Assembly: GCF_003858645.1 (NCBI RefSeq)
Contig: NZ_RQJP01000001.1
Coordinates: 1,178,001-1,242,000 of the forward strand
Direction of reading: 5' to 3'
Source of the DNA: Larkinella knui
GTDB lineage: Bacteria > Bacteroidota > Bacteroidia > Cytophagales > Spirosomataceae
DNA length: 64,000 nucleotides
The translations under genes were made by a program, and so were the position numbers. The number at the start of each line of letters is the position of its first letter. Position 1 is the first letter of the stretch. The notes beneath the pieces were generated by a model. The model was given only the letters and a program-made list of their open reading frames with translations. It did no database searches and had not been told where the DNA came from. Positions 45,175-54,852 of the stretch are shown here, piece by piece.

Positions 45175-45624
45175 ATGGCACAAGCAAAGGCTGGAGATAC
45201 GGTGCAAGTGCACTATACCGGCAGAAAAAATGATGGTACCGTATTTGATTCGTCCAGCGGCCGATCGCCCTTGCAGTTTCAGGTAGGAAGCGGCATGGTT
45301 ATCCGGGGTTTCGACGAAGGTGTGAAAGGGATGGAAGTAGGCGAGGCCAAGACCGTCCGAATTCCGGTTGAAGACGCCTATGGCCCGTCGAGCGAAGACA
45401 TGATTTTCGAATTTGATCGTTCCCTGATTCCCGATGATATTGAACTCGAAATCGGGCTGACACTCAATATGCATCAGGATGGTAATCCACAGGCGGTGCC
45501 GGTTATTGTACGGAATGTTACGGCAACTTCGGTAACTCTCGACGCCAACCATCCGCTGGCGGGCGAAGAACTGATATTTGATATTGAACTGGTGGGAATC
45601 AATCCTTCAAAGCTGATTCTGTAA
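45175..45624 (+). CDS. FKBP-type peptidyl-prolyl isomerase, SlyD-like
   Basis: The 149-residue protein has the FKBP start DTVQVHYTGRKNDGTVFDSS, then FQVGSGMVIRGFDEGVKGM. A SlyD-type insert-in-flap domain follows (RIPVEDAYGPSSEDMIFEF to VPVIVRNVT), and NHPLAGEELIFDIELVGI ends it. SlyD enzymes isomerise proline bonds and act as chaperones in the cytoplasm. No His-rich metal tail is present. TAGTTTTG at 45145-45152 fits the -7 motif 23 bases before the ATG. It converges on a second FKBP gene with a hairpin between. Confidence 0.93.
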   Translation: MAQAKAGDTVQVHYTGRKNDGTVFDSSSGRSPLQFQVGSGMVIRGFDEGVKGMEVGEAKTVRIPVEDAYGPSSEDMIFEFDRSLIPDDIELEIGLTLNMHQDGNPQAVPVIVRNVTATSVTLDANHPLAGEELIFDIELVGINPSKLIL

Positions 45625-45651
45625 GGGAAACGCATTCGCGTTTTTAGCGAC

Positions 45652-45721
45652 CCGGCCTTTCGATGGTCATTTAGCAAGATTCGGATAGAAGAACTTGCTG
45701 GAATGACCATTGAAAGGCCGG
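45652..45721. terminator. Long hairpin between two convergent FKBP genes
   Basis: Arms 45652-45671 and 45702-45721 pair over 20 positions with one G-U. Inside, 45673-45678 pairs with 45694-45699 after a small bulge, and the loop has 15 bases. There is no T tract. It sits between convergent genes and may stop both transcripts. Confidence 0.65.
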
Positions 45722-45753
45722 AGTCGTATTGACGGATGGCGTTCCGTGCACCG

Positions 45754-46137
45754 TCAGTTGATGCGAATCAGATCAATTTTAAAAATCAGAATTGAATTCG
45801 CCGGAATGCCGCCCTGAGCCCGGGATCCATACGCCAGACTAGGCGGTAGATAGAGGGTAATGCTGCCTCCCGGTGCAATCAAAGGAATACCTTCCTGCCA
45901 TCCCAGAATGAGCTGATACAAGCCAAAACTTATATTTTTACCCTGGTCAAAAATTTTGCCATTGGTCAGCGAGCCTTCATAATTAACGGTCACGTTGGAG
46001 CGCACCGTGGGTTTGGGCCCCTCACCGGGCGATTGAATGGTGTAGTAAAAACCACGATCGTCAGCCGTGGCCGAAATGCCACTGGCGTCAATAAATTCTT
46101 TTAAAATCGCTACTTCGGCCTCAGGTGCTTTTGCCAT
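45754..46137 (-). CDS. FKBP-type peptidyl-prolyl isomerase (FklB-like)
   Basis: This 127-residue protein has a short N-terminal helix (AEVAILKEFIDASGISATA) and a core FKBP fold. The core is seen in SNVTVNYEGSLTNGKIFDQG, the loop LILGWQEGIPLIAPGGSITLYLPPSLAYG and the last strand NSILIFKIDLIRIN. The active-site aromatic and Asp residues are present. No signal peptide is apparent, so it is cytoplasmic. It faces the SlyD-like gene convergently. The pair is not a recent duplicate, as the sequences differ widely and belong to different subfamilies. Confidence 0.92.
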   Translation of the reverse strand: MAKAPEAEVAILKEFIDASGISATADDRGFYYTIQSPGEGPKPTVRSNVTVNYEGSLTNGKIFDQGKNISFGLYQLILGWQEGIPLIAPGGSITLYLPPSLAYGSRAQGGIPANSILIFKIDLIRIN

Positions 46138-46258
46138 AAGAATGTCTGGTTGATAAGGAAACTTTTACGGGTGCAAGATATTAGTTTTAACCGACAACTA
46201 CCCCGCGAGCCGCCGGTTCGTTTGGTGGCACCGTTGTGAATCCCGCCTGAAACGGACT

Positions 46259-48787
46259 TTACAAATTCACCCAGGCAGAAATTTTGATTCCAAACGTCGA
46301 GATATTGGGATTGTCCCGGTAGGTAAGGCGATGAATGGCATCGACCCGGAACACTTTGAAAATGTTATCGATCCCGTAGCCCACTTCAACATACGGCGCC
46401 CGGCTCAACGACTGGAATCCCAAAACCGCCTGCCCCAACGCGTTGGTGGCTGGAATCAGCGCGCTGTTGGCCTCACTAACACCGCCCATCAATACCGCGC
46501 CGGTGGCCAGAAACCGCCATTTTAACCGGCGAATGGCAGGAATGCGATTGAAGAAAAGGCCTTCGAAATTATGCTCTGCCATCACGCCTACGTACCGATC
46601 GGTGACAAATTCAAAGAAGTTCATCAGATTATACGAGTTTTCAACCCGGAAAAACGTCTCATTTCCCAACGGGATGTACAGCAACGGATACGGTATCGTC
46701 GACGGACTATAACCGGCATTTACCTGATAGCGGGTTCGACCCAGGACACCCACCCGGAACGAATGCTGCAGGTTCAGACTGAAGCGGTGGTAGGAAAAAT
46801 CGCCGTCCAGTAGATTCTTTAAGCCAAGCTGATAGCGGAAGGTGATCACCGGATTATTGGTTCCTTCCACAATAAAGCGGTCATTTTCGCTCTGCACCAT
46901 CAGAGAACCGGGCGCAAACCGGGTTTCCAGCGTCAGTTCGGTGGTCCGGTAGAAGGTAGCGGTTTTTTTCTCGGGGTTATTGACTTGATAAGCAAACGGA
47001 AAGAGCGGCTCGAAGCTGCGATTCTGTAAACTGATCGTTTGCGTAATTCCTTTGCCCAGTTCGCTCTTGAGGTAGGTGTTATGAAATTCCTGCATGTATG
47101 GTCGCCGGAGCGTTCCGAAACGCGTGTAGGCGGCAAAAATCGTGTTGCCCCCCAGGTTTTCCGACGAGGTGCCCAGGCGTTCGAGATCATACGTTTTTTG
47201 AATGCCGACAATCGTATACGGTTTTTTACGGAGCACATAATCAATATTCATCCCGTATTTTAACTGCTGATCGCGGGTTCCGTAAGCCAGATAACCACCC
47301 AATATCCACCGGCGGCTGAAGCCGGTATTGGTGCGAAGCCCAAGGCGAAACCGGTGGCCTTCTACATTGTTGTAGGCATAACTGTTCAGCAGGGGGCCAA
47401 CATCGAGGTGAACCGGACCGAGCGGATAATAGCCCACCATGGTCAGGTTGACCACTTCTCCCAGCAACTTCATGAACGGAACGTTGCGTACGGAATCGAC
47501 GATGGTAAAGGCGCGTAATTCCTCCTGACTCAATCCTTCGGGTCGGATAGTCTGCCAGAAAACCGGTGATTTTTCACTGTAATCGTCGGCCAGTTCAAGG
47601 GGCGGTTCGTAAAATTTCGACTCCTGCGGTTTGTTCACTTTTATATTCCTTGCGGCCACATACAGGCGGACCAAAGCCCCCGGCGCATTGGGCGTTGGTT
47701 CGTCGGTATCGATCAATAGTTGCGTCAAAACCGGCAGGCGAACCGTAGAGCTTTGCGTACTATCGTCCACATCTTCCCATTCCTGCTCGATTCTGATTTC
47801 ATCCACAAAATTGATGTTGGCCCGCTGGTCGATTCTGGCGTCGATCTGCGATAAGCCCAGCCGCGTGGTATCGATCCAGGTTGTGCCCGAAAACGCCAGT
47901 TCCGTAGCCCGCTTGGGTTCAAAGTCGATCTGATAACAAACAATTCCGCCGATGGTAACGGTGTCGATCAGATGAAATTTATAAATCGTTTGCCACGCCT
48001 GCCCCAGCGGAGACGGCAGATCTTTGCGGAGCAGATTGATGTAATTCCGGTAAAAATTATATTGCTGGAAAGACGATCCGGTGAGTTGGGCCGCCACTCC
48101 GCCGTCGCTAACGCCAACGCCCGAGGCCCGGCTTTTCAAAATTCGTTCTTTAACCTTGTGGGGGTTAGACCGCTGATAATACGCCGAAAACGTCTCCGAA
48201 ACGTAAACCGGCACGGCGGGTTTGCCATCTTTGTCGTAGATGGCGGGCAGTTTGGCGAGCAGCCGACCCATCGGGCCGGGGCCCCGTCCTTTCCGGCGTT
48301 TGTTGGCAAAATTATTGACGTAGGCTTCAACTTTTGAGTAGCTTTCGTATTGAAAAGCCGTCAGTTGATCGGGGTCAAACTGATCACGCCGGCGGATGGC
48401 TTCACGGATGATTCGGTAGGCCGGATCACCGCCTTTTGCGTACACTTTTACTTCCTGTAATTTCGTCGCCGACGGGGTAAGAACGGCATCGATGGTTTGA
48501 ACGGACACCGGACTGAGCCAGTAAACCCGGTTTTGATACCCTAAACTTGAAACGATAAGCGAGTCGCCGGATTGGCTGGATAGCAGCGTATACCTGCCAT
48601 TTTCGTCCGAAGTAGTTCCAACGGTTTTGCCTTTTATGGCAACATTGGCGAAAGGAATACCCTGGCCGGTGCCGGCGTCGGTGATTCGACCACTGATCTT
48701 ATAAGATGGTTGCGCAAAAACCGGAAAGAAAAGCGAACTCAGAACCACAACGAGCAGTCCGAATTGCCTCCGTACAATAGGCCTCAT
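46259..48787 (-). CDS. DUF5686 outer-membrane protein with carboxypeptidase-regulatory-like domain
   Basis: From the ATG at 48787 (MRPIVRRQFGLLVVVLSSLF) the protein is about 842 residues with a Sec signal. Residues about 30-110 form a CarboxypepD_reg-like beta sandwich (YKISGRITDAGTGQGIPFANVAIKG, SDENGRYTL). Then comes the DUF5686 region (AYRIIREAIRRRDQFDPDQL, FQYESYSKVEAYVNN), and a C-terminal half of amphipathic strands ending ISAWVNL, which suggests a barrel. Function is unknown. No SusD-like partner is adjacent. An earlier in-frame start at 48880 would add a non-signal leader and is rejected. Confidence 0.85.
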   Translation of the reverse strand: MRPIVRRQFGLLVVVLSSLFFPVFAQPSYKISGRITDAGTGQGIPFANVAIKGKTVGTTSDENGRYTLLSSQSGDSLIVSSLGYQNRVYWLSPVSVQTIDAVLTPSATKLQEVKVYAKGGDPAYRIIREAIRRRDQFDPDQLTAFQYESYSKVEAYVNNFANKRRKGRGPGPMGRLLAKLPAIYDKDGKPAVPVYVSETFSAYYQRSNPHKVKERILKSRASGVGVSDGGVAAQLTGSSFQQYNFYRNYINLLRKDLPSPLGQAWQTIYKFHLIDTVTIGGIVCYQIDFEPKRATELAFSGTTWIDTTRLGLSQIDARIDQRANINFVDEIRIEQEWEDVDDSTQSSTVRLPVLTQLLIDTDEPTPNAPGALVRLYVAARNIKVNKPQESKFYEPPLELADDYSEKSPVFWQTIRPEGLSQEELRAFTIVDSVRNVPFMKLLGEVVNLTMVGYYPLGPVHLDVGPLLNSYAYNNVEGHRFRLGLRTNTGFSRRWILGGYLAYGTRDQQLKYGMNIDYVLRKKPYTIVGIQKTYDLERLGTSSENLGGNTIFAAYTRFGTLRRPYMQEFHNTYLKSELGKGITQTISLQNRSFEPLFPFAYQVNNPEKKTATFYRTTELTLETRFAPGSLMVQSENDRFIVEGTNNPVITFRYQLGLKNLLDGDFSYHRFSLNLQHSFRVGVLGRTRYQVNAGYSPSTIPYPLLYIPLGNETFFRVENSYNLMNFFEFVTDRYVGVMAEHNFEGLFFNRIPAIRRLKWRFLATGAVLMGGVSEANSALIPATNALGQAVLGFQSLSRAPYVEVGYGIDNIFKVFRVDAIHRLTYRDNPNISTFGIKISAWVNL

Positions 48788-49021
48788 TCTTAAATTCAAT
48801 GGTATGAATAGTCCTGATTTAACACAAATGAAGTCAGCAGTGTTTACCAAGTTAACTGATTTTAGGTGATTAGCAGACAAATCGTCGAATTGTATAGTCG
48901 TTTTACCAAAATAATCCTATACATTGTTGTTGCAGAGACTTCATCCGGTACCAATTAGACTTTATATACTATTTTTTGTCACAGTTCCTGACTATTTTAC
49001 GTTTAACTTGAAAAACATGTC

Positions 49022-50266
49022 ATGCCCACCGATCGATCGTCAATTAACCGTACGCGGGAATATGCGGAAGCGTTGCTGCAACAGATGCCTGACGGCATGG
49101 AATACCATAATTTGAAACACACCCGCGAGGTCGTGGAGGCTTCCGAGCTGATTGGCCAGCAAAGCGGTCTGAATCCGGAAGACTTAGAGAACGTCCTGAT
49201 TGCTGCCTGGCTACACGATGTGGGGTACGCAAGAAGTTGCCAGCACCACGAAGCCACCGGGGCTGAAATGGCCCGGCCTTTTCTGGAAGAATTACCCCTT
49301 GGGCCCGAACGGGTTCAGGCGGTTGTCGACAGCATTCTGGCTACGAAAATGCCGCAAGATCCGCATTCCAAAATCGCTGAAGTGCTCTGTGACGCGGATC
49401 TGTTTCATCTGAGTACCGATCAGTTTTTTGAGCGTAGCGAATTGCTGCGGCAGGAAATGAAGAGCACCTTCGGCAAGATTAGCAAGAAAAAGTGGTTGCA
49501 GGGTTCGATTCAATTAATGGAAAGACACCAGTATTTTACCGAGTACGGGAAAGAAGTTTTGACCCCGCTGAAGGAGAAAAATTTGAAGAAAGCCCGGCAT
49601 AAACTGGCTGATCTTGAGGAAGAGGATGAAAAAGACGGAAAGTCGTCGGATAAACACAAATCAGACAAACACAAACCGGGCAAGCATAAATCGGAGAATG
49701 ATACCGAAGAAGCTGAATCCGAAAAACCGAAAAAACCGGTACGGGGCATTGAAACCATGTTTCGGGTGACTTCCCAAAACCATTTTCAGCTCAGCGCGAT
49801 GGCCGACAACAAGGCAAACATCATGATTTCGGTCAACACCATCATCGTATCGCTGATCATCAGTATTCTGATTCGGAAACTGGAAGAGTGGCCCCAGTTG
49901 GTGATTCCGACCATCATGTTGACAGGCAGTTGTCTGGTCGCTACCATCTTCGCCATTCTGGCCACCCGGCCGACGATCACCAGCGGGCGATTTTCAAAAG
50001 AAGACATTCACCAGAAACAGGCCAATCTGTTATTTTTTGGCAATTTCCATAAAATGGACCTGGCTGATTATGAATGGGGAATGCGGGAAATGATGAACGA
50101 CAGCGATTTTTTGTACAGCAGTATGACCCGCGATATTTACTATTTAGGGAAAGTGTTGGGTAAAAAATACCGGTTGCTTCGCATTTCCTACACCACTTTT
50201 ATGTTCGGATTTGCAGCCTCCGTGCTGGCATTTGGAGTTGCTGCCTATTATTTTCCGGTGAAATAA
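49022..50266 (+). CDS. HD phosphohydrolase fused to a Pycsar effector transmembrane domain (PycTM, DUF5706)
   Basis: The 414-residue protein has three parts. Residues 1-175 form an HD domain with H29/H33, the H65-D66 pair in AAWLHDVGYA, H75/H76 and D124/D126, so metal binding looks intact. Residues about 185-240 are a highly charged Lys/His/Glu linker. Residues 243-414 match the PycTM effector family, with ETMFRVTSQNHFQLSAMADN and KANIMISVNTIIVSLIIS as its mark, and three membrane helices near 268-284, 296-315 and 390-411. In Pycsar defence PycTM proteins respond to cyclic CMP or UMP and damage the membrane. Here the HD part might hydrolyse a nucleotide signal. No cyclase is directly beside it; one lies 4.6 kb away. 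Confidence 0.85.
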   Translation: MPTDRSSINRTREYAEALLQQMPDGMEYHNLKHTREVVEASELIGQQSGLNPEDLENVLIAAWLHDVGYARSCQHHEATGAEMARPFLEELPLGPERVQAVVDSILATKMPQDPHSKIAEVLCDADLFHLSTDQFFERSELLRQEMKSTFGKISKKKWLQGSIQLMERHQYFTEYGKEVLTPLKEKNLKKARHKLADLEEEDEKDGKSSDKHKSDKHKPGKHKSENDTEEAESEKPKKPVRGIETMFRVTSQNHFQLSAMADNKANIMISVNTIIVSLIISILIRKLEEWPQLVIPTIMLTGSCLVATIFAILATRPTITSGRFSKEDIHQKQANLLFFGNFHKMDLADYEWGMREMMNDSDFLYSSMTRDIYYLGKVLGKKYRLLRISYTTFMFGFAASVLAFGVAAYYFPVK

Positions 50267-50330
50267 ACGAAGTCAACGGCTGGCGAAATCCCAAGTCGCC
50301 GATGTATTCTCTAAAACGATACGTAATTTA

Positions 50331-51185
50331 ATGAAAATACCAGTTGTGGTTGTTCTCGCCATGTTCAGTTTTTTGAATGCTTGTACTTCAAAAAAAGGAG
50401 ACAAAAAGGCCGAAAGTCAGTTGGAAACCGCGGGCAGTGCGTCGGAAAGTCATTCGTTTGCCTACGATTTAAAAACGCCGTCCCGCCGGTTTACGCTTCC
50501 GCCGGATTTGCAGGAAATCTCCGGATTGTCGTATTACAAAACCAACCAATTGCTGTGTGTGCAGGATGAAAAGGCCGTTGCGTATATCTATGATCTGAAA
50601 AAAAGTGAAGTGGCCGACTCGTCGGTCTTCGGTGGCTATGGCGATTTCGAAGGCATTGAATGGGCCGACAACGAAATTTATACCCTCAAAAGCAACGGTG
50701 ATCTCTACCACTTCAAACCATTTTCGAAGCAGATTGCGCAGTTATCGACTGATTTGCCGGCTAAAGTGGAAGTCGAAGGACTGGCCTATGACGCCCAGAC
50801 CAACCGGCTAATGATTGCCGTCAAAGAAGGCGGCAAAAAAGGGGAGAAGGTGGTTTATATGTACGATATTAAAACGAAAGTGGTTTATAAAGGACTGACG
50901 ATCAAGGATGAGGTGTTGGCTGAGGCTGGCGTAGCGGTTCATAAATTCAAGCCGTCCGGGCTGGCGGTTCATCCAAAAACCGGGGACATTTATTTTTTGA
51001 CCTCGATCGGTAAACAGGTGGTTGTCCTGAATCGGAAAGGGCAGGTAACGGCAACCCAATCGCTCGATCCTGCCTTATTTCGTCAGCCCGAAGGAATTTG
51101 CTTTTCGCCCGACGGAACGCTTTACATTGCCAGTGAGGGCGATGGAAAAGCCGGGTATATTCTCGAATTTGCGAACCAGCCTTAA
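50331..51185 (+). CDS. SdiA-regulated-type beta-propeller lipoprotein
   Basis: The 284-residue lipoprotein has its cysteine near residue 18 (FSFLNACTSKK). The mature part resembles the SdiA-regulated/YjiK family, a six-bladed propeller, with LPPDLQEISGLSYYKTNQLL, YGDFEGIEWADNEIYTL, KVEVEGLAYDAQTNRLMI, FKPSGLAVHPKTGDIYFL and RQPEGICFSPDGTLYIASEG. The repeated EGI/SGL plus acidic loops could bind calcium. Function is unknown. It lies 64 bp after the HD-PycTM gene and 20 bp before the large fusion gene, suggesting an operon. Confidence 0.85.
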   Translation: MKIPVVVVLAMFSFLNACTSKKGDKKAESQLETAGSASESHSFAYDLKTPSRRFTLPPDLQEISGLSYYKTNQLLCVQDEKAVAYIYDLKKSEVADSSVFGGYGDFEGIEWADNEIYTLKSNGDLYHFKPFSKQIAQLSTDLPAKVEVEGLAYDAQTNRLMIAVKEGGKKGEKVVYMYDIKTKVVYKGLTIKDEVLAEAGVAVHKFKPSGLAVHPKTGDIYFLTSIGKQVVVLNRKGQVTATQSLDPALFRQPEGICFSPDGTLYIASEGDGKAGYILEFANQP

Positions 51186-51205
51186 CGCTGAATTGTAATA
51201 GGCTT

Positions 51206-54200
51206 ATGAAAATACGCTATACAGCCTTCCTCTGCCTGATTTTGTTTTCCTCCCACCGGGTTATCGCCCAATCGAAACCCTATACGGTTTTTCTGCTGGG
51301 CGACGCCGGCGAACCGCAGCCGGAAGGAAAAGATGCGGTTTTGAAAACCGTTCAGAAACAGTTGCAAAACAGCGGTTCCAACAGCAGCCTGATTTACCTC
51401 GGTGACAATATTTATCCCCGGGGAATGCCCGATTCATCGCACGCTGACCGGGCCGAAGCCGAGCGTCGGATGCGCGATCAGCTGGCCATCCTGAGCGGTT
51501 TTAAAGGACGCGCATTTGTGATTCCGGGTAACCACGACTGGCAGCAGGGAAAGCGCGAAGGTTGGCAGCGGATTCGTAATCAGGCGGATTTTGTGACCGC
51601 CGAAGTAGGCCGTGATGATGTGTTTTTTCCAAAAGACGGTTGCCCGGGGCCGGTGGAAGTGCCTTTAACTGACGAGATTACACTGGTTTTGATCGATACG
51701 CAGTGGTGGTTGCATCCCTGGGATAAACCGGGTGAAGAATCGGATTGCGAAGCCAAAGACCTGCCGTCGTTTTTGCTGTTGCTGGATGATGTTCTGGCCC
51801 GAAATCAAACCAAAAAAGTCGTTTTAGCCGGCCATCATCCGATGTACAGCCACGGCGAACACGGCGGTTATTTTACGCTGAAAGATCACCTGTTTCCCTT
51901 AACGGACCTCAATCCATCGCTGTATATTCCATTGCCGGTTTTGGGTTCGATCTATCCTTTTTATCGTTCGGTGATCGGAAATATTCAGGATATTCAGCAT
52001 CCGAAGTACAAAATGATGCGGAATGGCCTGGTTTCGCTCCTCAAAAAATACCGCAACGTCGTCTACGTCAACGGGCACGATCACAACGAGCAATTGATTC
52101 TGCGCGATTCGACGTATTACGTCACGAGCGGGAGTGGTTCCAAATCGGTGTCGGTCAAGAAAGGCCGCAACAGTTTATTCGCTTCGTCTGCCAAGGGATT
52201 TGCGCGACTGGATTTTGAAGAAACCGGTCAGACAAGAGTCCGGTTTTTTTCGCCCGATCAGGGCACCGAAACCGGCCGGTTGCTGTTTGAAACGACCTTT
52301 ACACTTCCCGTAAAACCCGTTCAGGTTGATCCGAAAACCGCGTCGCCAACGGTGCTGAACATCATTCCCAGCGGGCAGTATGCCGCTTCGCCTTTTCATC
52401 GCATGTTGCTGGGTGAAAACTACCGCCAGGTCTGGCAAAGCCCGGTTTCGGTTCCGGTGCTGGATTTGCGCCGGGAAGCGGGCGGCTTGAAACCGCTGCA
52501 ACGCGGGGGCGGTATGCAGACGTTTTCGTTGCGGCTGGCCGGCAACGATGGCAAAGAATACGTGCTGCGTTCGGTTGAGAAATACGCCGAAAACGCCATT
52601 CCGAAAACGTTGCGAAGCGGTTTTGTTCATGATCTGGTTCAGGATCAGATTTCGGCTTCGCACCCGTTTGCAGCCCTGGTCGTACCGCCGTTGGCCGATG
52701 CTGCGGGCGTTTTTCATACCAATCCCAAATTAGTGATCGTGCCGGATGATTCCCTGCTCGGACCCTACCGCCGGACTTTCGCTAAATCACTGGCCCTGTT
52801 TGAAGAACGGGTCGATGGGAGTTATGAAAGCAGCAGCCAGTTTGGCGGTACCAAAAAAATAGTCAGTACGCTCAAACTCCTCGATAAACTGGCCGAAGAT
52901 AATGATAATCAGGTGGACCAGCAGGCGGTTTTGAAAGCGCGTATTTTTGATATCTGGCTGGGCGACTGGGATCGGCACGATGATCAATGGCGCTGGGCGA
53001 GTTTCAAAAGCCACAAAGGAGCCGTCTATAAGCCCATTCCGCGGGACCGTGATCAGGCTTTTTTTGTGAATATGGGGCTCATTCCCCGCATTGTGAGCCG
53101 GAAATGGGCCATGCCGAAGTTTCAGGGATTTAACGCAACGATTCGCGATGTGCCCGGTTTGGCGTTCAATGCGCGGTATTTTGACCGGAGTTTTCTGACC
53201 GAGCCCTCGCTGGAAGACTGGTTGAAAACCGCCGACTCCCTCAAAAACCAGCTGACGGATGCCGTGATCGATGACGCGTTGAAGCAATTGCCTGAAGCTG
53301 CGTATCAGGAAACGGCGGCCACCCTTAAAGCCAGGCTGCAAAGCCGCCGTGCGGATCTGACCCGGTATGCCGCTGAACTTTACCGGTTTCTGGCCCGTAC
53401 CGTTGATGTTACCGGCAGTGATAAAAAGGAGCGGTTTGTGGTGGATCGACAACCGGACGGACAAATGACGGTGGTGGTGTATAAACTGAAAAAAGAGGGC
53501 GAGTCCGGAGAACAGCTCTACCGGCGTGTTTTCAGTGCGGACGAAACGCGCGAAGTGCGTTTGTATGGCATGGGTGGCGATGATGAATTCATCCTGCAAG
53601 GCGAAACGAACGACGGAATTTTAGTGCGAATCATTGGCGGAAAAGGCCGCGATCAGGTGGTTGATCGTTCGTCCGTGTCGGGCCCCGGACGAAAAACCGT
53701 GGTTTATGATTCTAAAAAAACGATGGTAGAGCCCGGTTCTGAAACCCGGCTGCGGCTGTCGGGAAAGTCGGCAGTGAATGACTATGACCGGAAAAGCTTT
53801 AAATACGACGTTTTATTTCCGCAGGTTTCGGTGCAGTACAATCCGGATGACGGCCTGTTTCTGGGGGGCGGTTTTATTTATACCAAACAGGGTTTCCGGA
53901 AGGTGCCGTTTGCCCAGCAGCACCGGTTTGTGGTCAATCACGCATTTGCCACGCAGGCCTATAATTTTAATTACGACGGTATTTTTACGGACGTCATTGG
54001 CGGTGCCGATCTGCGTATCGATGCCGACATTCAGGCTCCAAATTATGTTTCCAACTTTTTTGGACTCGGTAATAATACGGTTTTTGATAAAAATAAGGGC
54101 ATTCGGTATTATCGTACCCGATTCGAAAATATCTCACTGAGTGCGTTAATTCAGCACAAAGTGGGCAGCCTCAATTTGTATTATGGCCCGGCGGTGGAAA

Positions 54201-54850
54201 GCATTGAAGTAGAGGAAAATACGAAGCGGTATATCAATGAATTTGCCAAAAGCTTACCCGATGGCCAGAACCTGTTTACCCGACGTTTGTACGCGGGACT
54301 GAAAGCCGGTTTTCTGATCGACAGCCGCGACAGCAAGATTTTGCCCACACGCGGTACGTACTGGCGCACGGAATTACGGCTCTATAACGGGATCACCAGC
54401 TACTCTAAAAATCTGACGCGACTGCAATCCGATCTGGCTTTTTACGCCAGTCTGCGGCTTCCGACCACGCTGACTATCGCTTCGCGGGTGGGTGGAGGAA
54501 TCAATTTCTCGGATTTTGAATTTTTTCAGGCCAATACGCTCGGCGGCCTGTCGAATCTGCGCGGCTTTCGGAGAACACGCTTTGCGGGGCGGAGTACGCT
54601 CTACAACAATACCGAACTCAGGCTTAAAGTCGCGACCATTCGTACGTATCTGTTCCCGGCGTATGTCGGTTTACTGGGCTTTAACGACGTCGGGCGTGTC
54701 TGGGTAAAGGGAGAAAACTCGAACCACTGGCACCACGGTTACGGTGGGGGAGTCTGGCTGTCGCCGTACAAGCAGGCCGTTATCTCGTTTTTATACGCGA
54801 TCTCGGAGGAAGAAAGGCTTCCATTGCTTCGCGTTGGGTTCCTGTTCTGA
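51206..54850 (+). CDS. Trimodular outer-membrane protein: metallophosphoesterase, CotH/FAM20-like kinase-like region, Omp85-like barrel
   Basis: The 1214-residue protein has a signal peptide. Residues 25-370 are a calcineurin-like phosphoesterase with all five metal motifs: GDAG (D33), GDN (D67), GNHD (109-111), GHHP (209-212) and GHDH (290-293). Residues about 430-750 resemble a secreted kinase fold. A lysine in YVLRSVEKY (K459) could bind ATP. GDWDRHDDQ (586-594) matches the catalytic DRH of FAM20 and CotH kinases. KPIPRDRDQAFF (D614, D616) resembles their metal-binding loop. The C-terminal 300 residues are beta-rich with GGLSNLRGFRRTRFAGRSTL, the RGF/Y motif of Omp85 proteins. The kinase call is mine and untested. 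Confidence 0.8.
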   Translation: MKIRYTAFLCLILFSSHRVIAQSKPYTVFLLGDAGEPQPEGKDAVLKTVQKQLQNSGSNSSLIYLGDNIYPRGMPDSSHADRAEAERRMRDQLAILSGFKGRAFVIPGNHDWQQGKREGWQRIRNQADFVTAEVGRDDVFFPKDGCPGPVEVPLTDEITLVLIDTQWWLHPWDKPGEESDCEAKDLPSFLLLLDDVLARNQTKKVVLAGHHPMYSHGEHGGYFTLKDHLFPLTDLNPSLYIPLPVLGSIYPFYRSVIGNIQDIQHPKYKMMRNGLVSLLKKYRNVVYVNGHDHNEQLILRDSTYYVTSGSGSKSVSVKKGRNSLFASSAKGFARLDFEETGQTRVRFFSPDQGTETGRLLFETTFTLPVKPVQVDPKTASPTVLNIIPSGQYAASPFHRMLLGENYRQVWQSPVSVPVLDLRREAGGLKPLQRGGGMQTFSLRLAGNDGKEYVLRSVEKYAENAIPKTLRSGFVHDLVQDQISASHPFAALVVPPLADAAGVFHTNPKLVIVPDDSLLGPYRRTFAKSLALFEERVDGSYESSSQFGGTKKIVSTLKLLDKLAEDNDNQVDQQAVLKARIFDIWLGDWDRHDDQWRWASFKSHKGAVYKPIPRDRDQAFFVNMGLIPRIVSRKWAMPKFQGFNATIRDVPGLAFNARYFDRSFLTEPSLEDWLKTADSLKNQLTDAVIDDALKQLPEAAYQETAATLKARLQSRRADLTRYAAELYRFLARTVDVTGSDKKERFVVDRQPDGQMTVVVYKLKKEGESGEQLYRRVFSADETREVRLYGMGGDDEFILQGETNDGILVRIIGGKGRDQVVDRSSVSGPGRKTVVYDSKKTMVEPGSETRLRLSGKSAVNDYDRKSFKYDVLFPQVSVQYNPDDGLFLGGGFIYTKQGFRKVPFAQQHRFVVNHAFATQAYNFNYDGIFTDVIGGADLRIDADIQAPNYVSNFFGLGNNTVFDKNKGIRYYRTRFENISLSALIQHKVGSLNLYYGPAVESIEVEENTKRYINEFAKSLPDGQNLFTRRLYAGLKAGFLIDSRDSKILPTRGTYWRTELRLYNGITSYSKNLTRLQSDLAFYASLRLPTTLTIASRVGGGINFSDFEFFQANTLGGLSNLRGFRRTRFAGRSTLYNNTELRLKVATIRTYLFPAYVGLLGFNDVGRVWVKGENSNHWHHGYGGGVWLSPYKQAVISFLYAISEEERLPLLRVGFLF

Positions 54851-54852
54851 TG

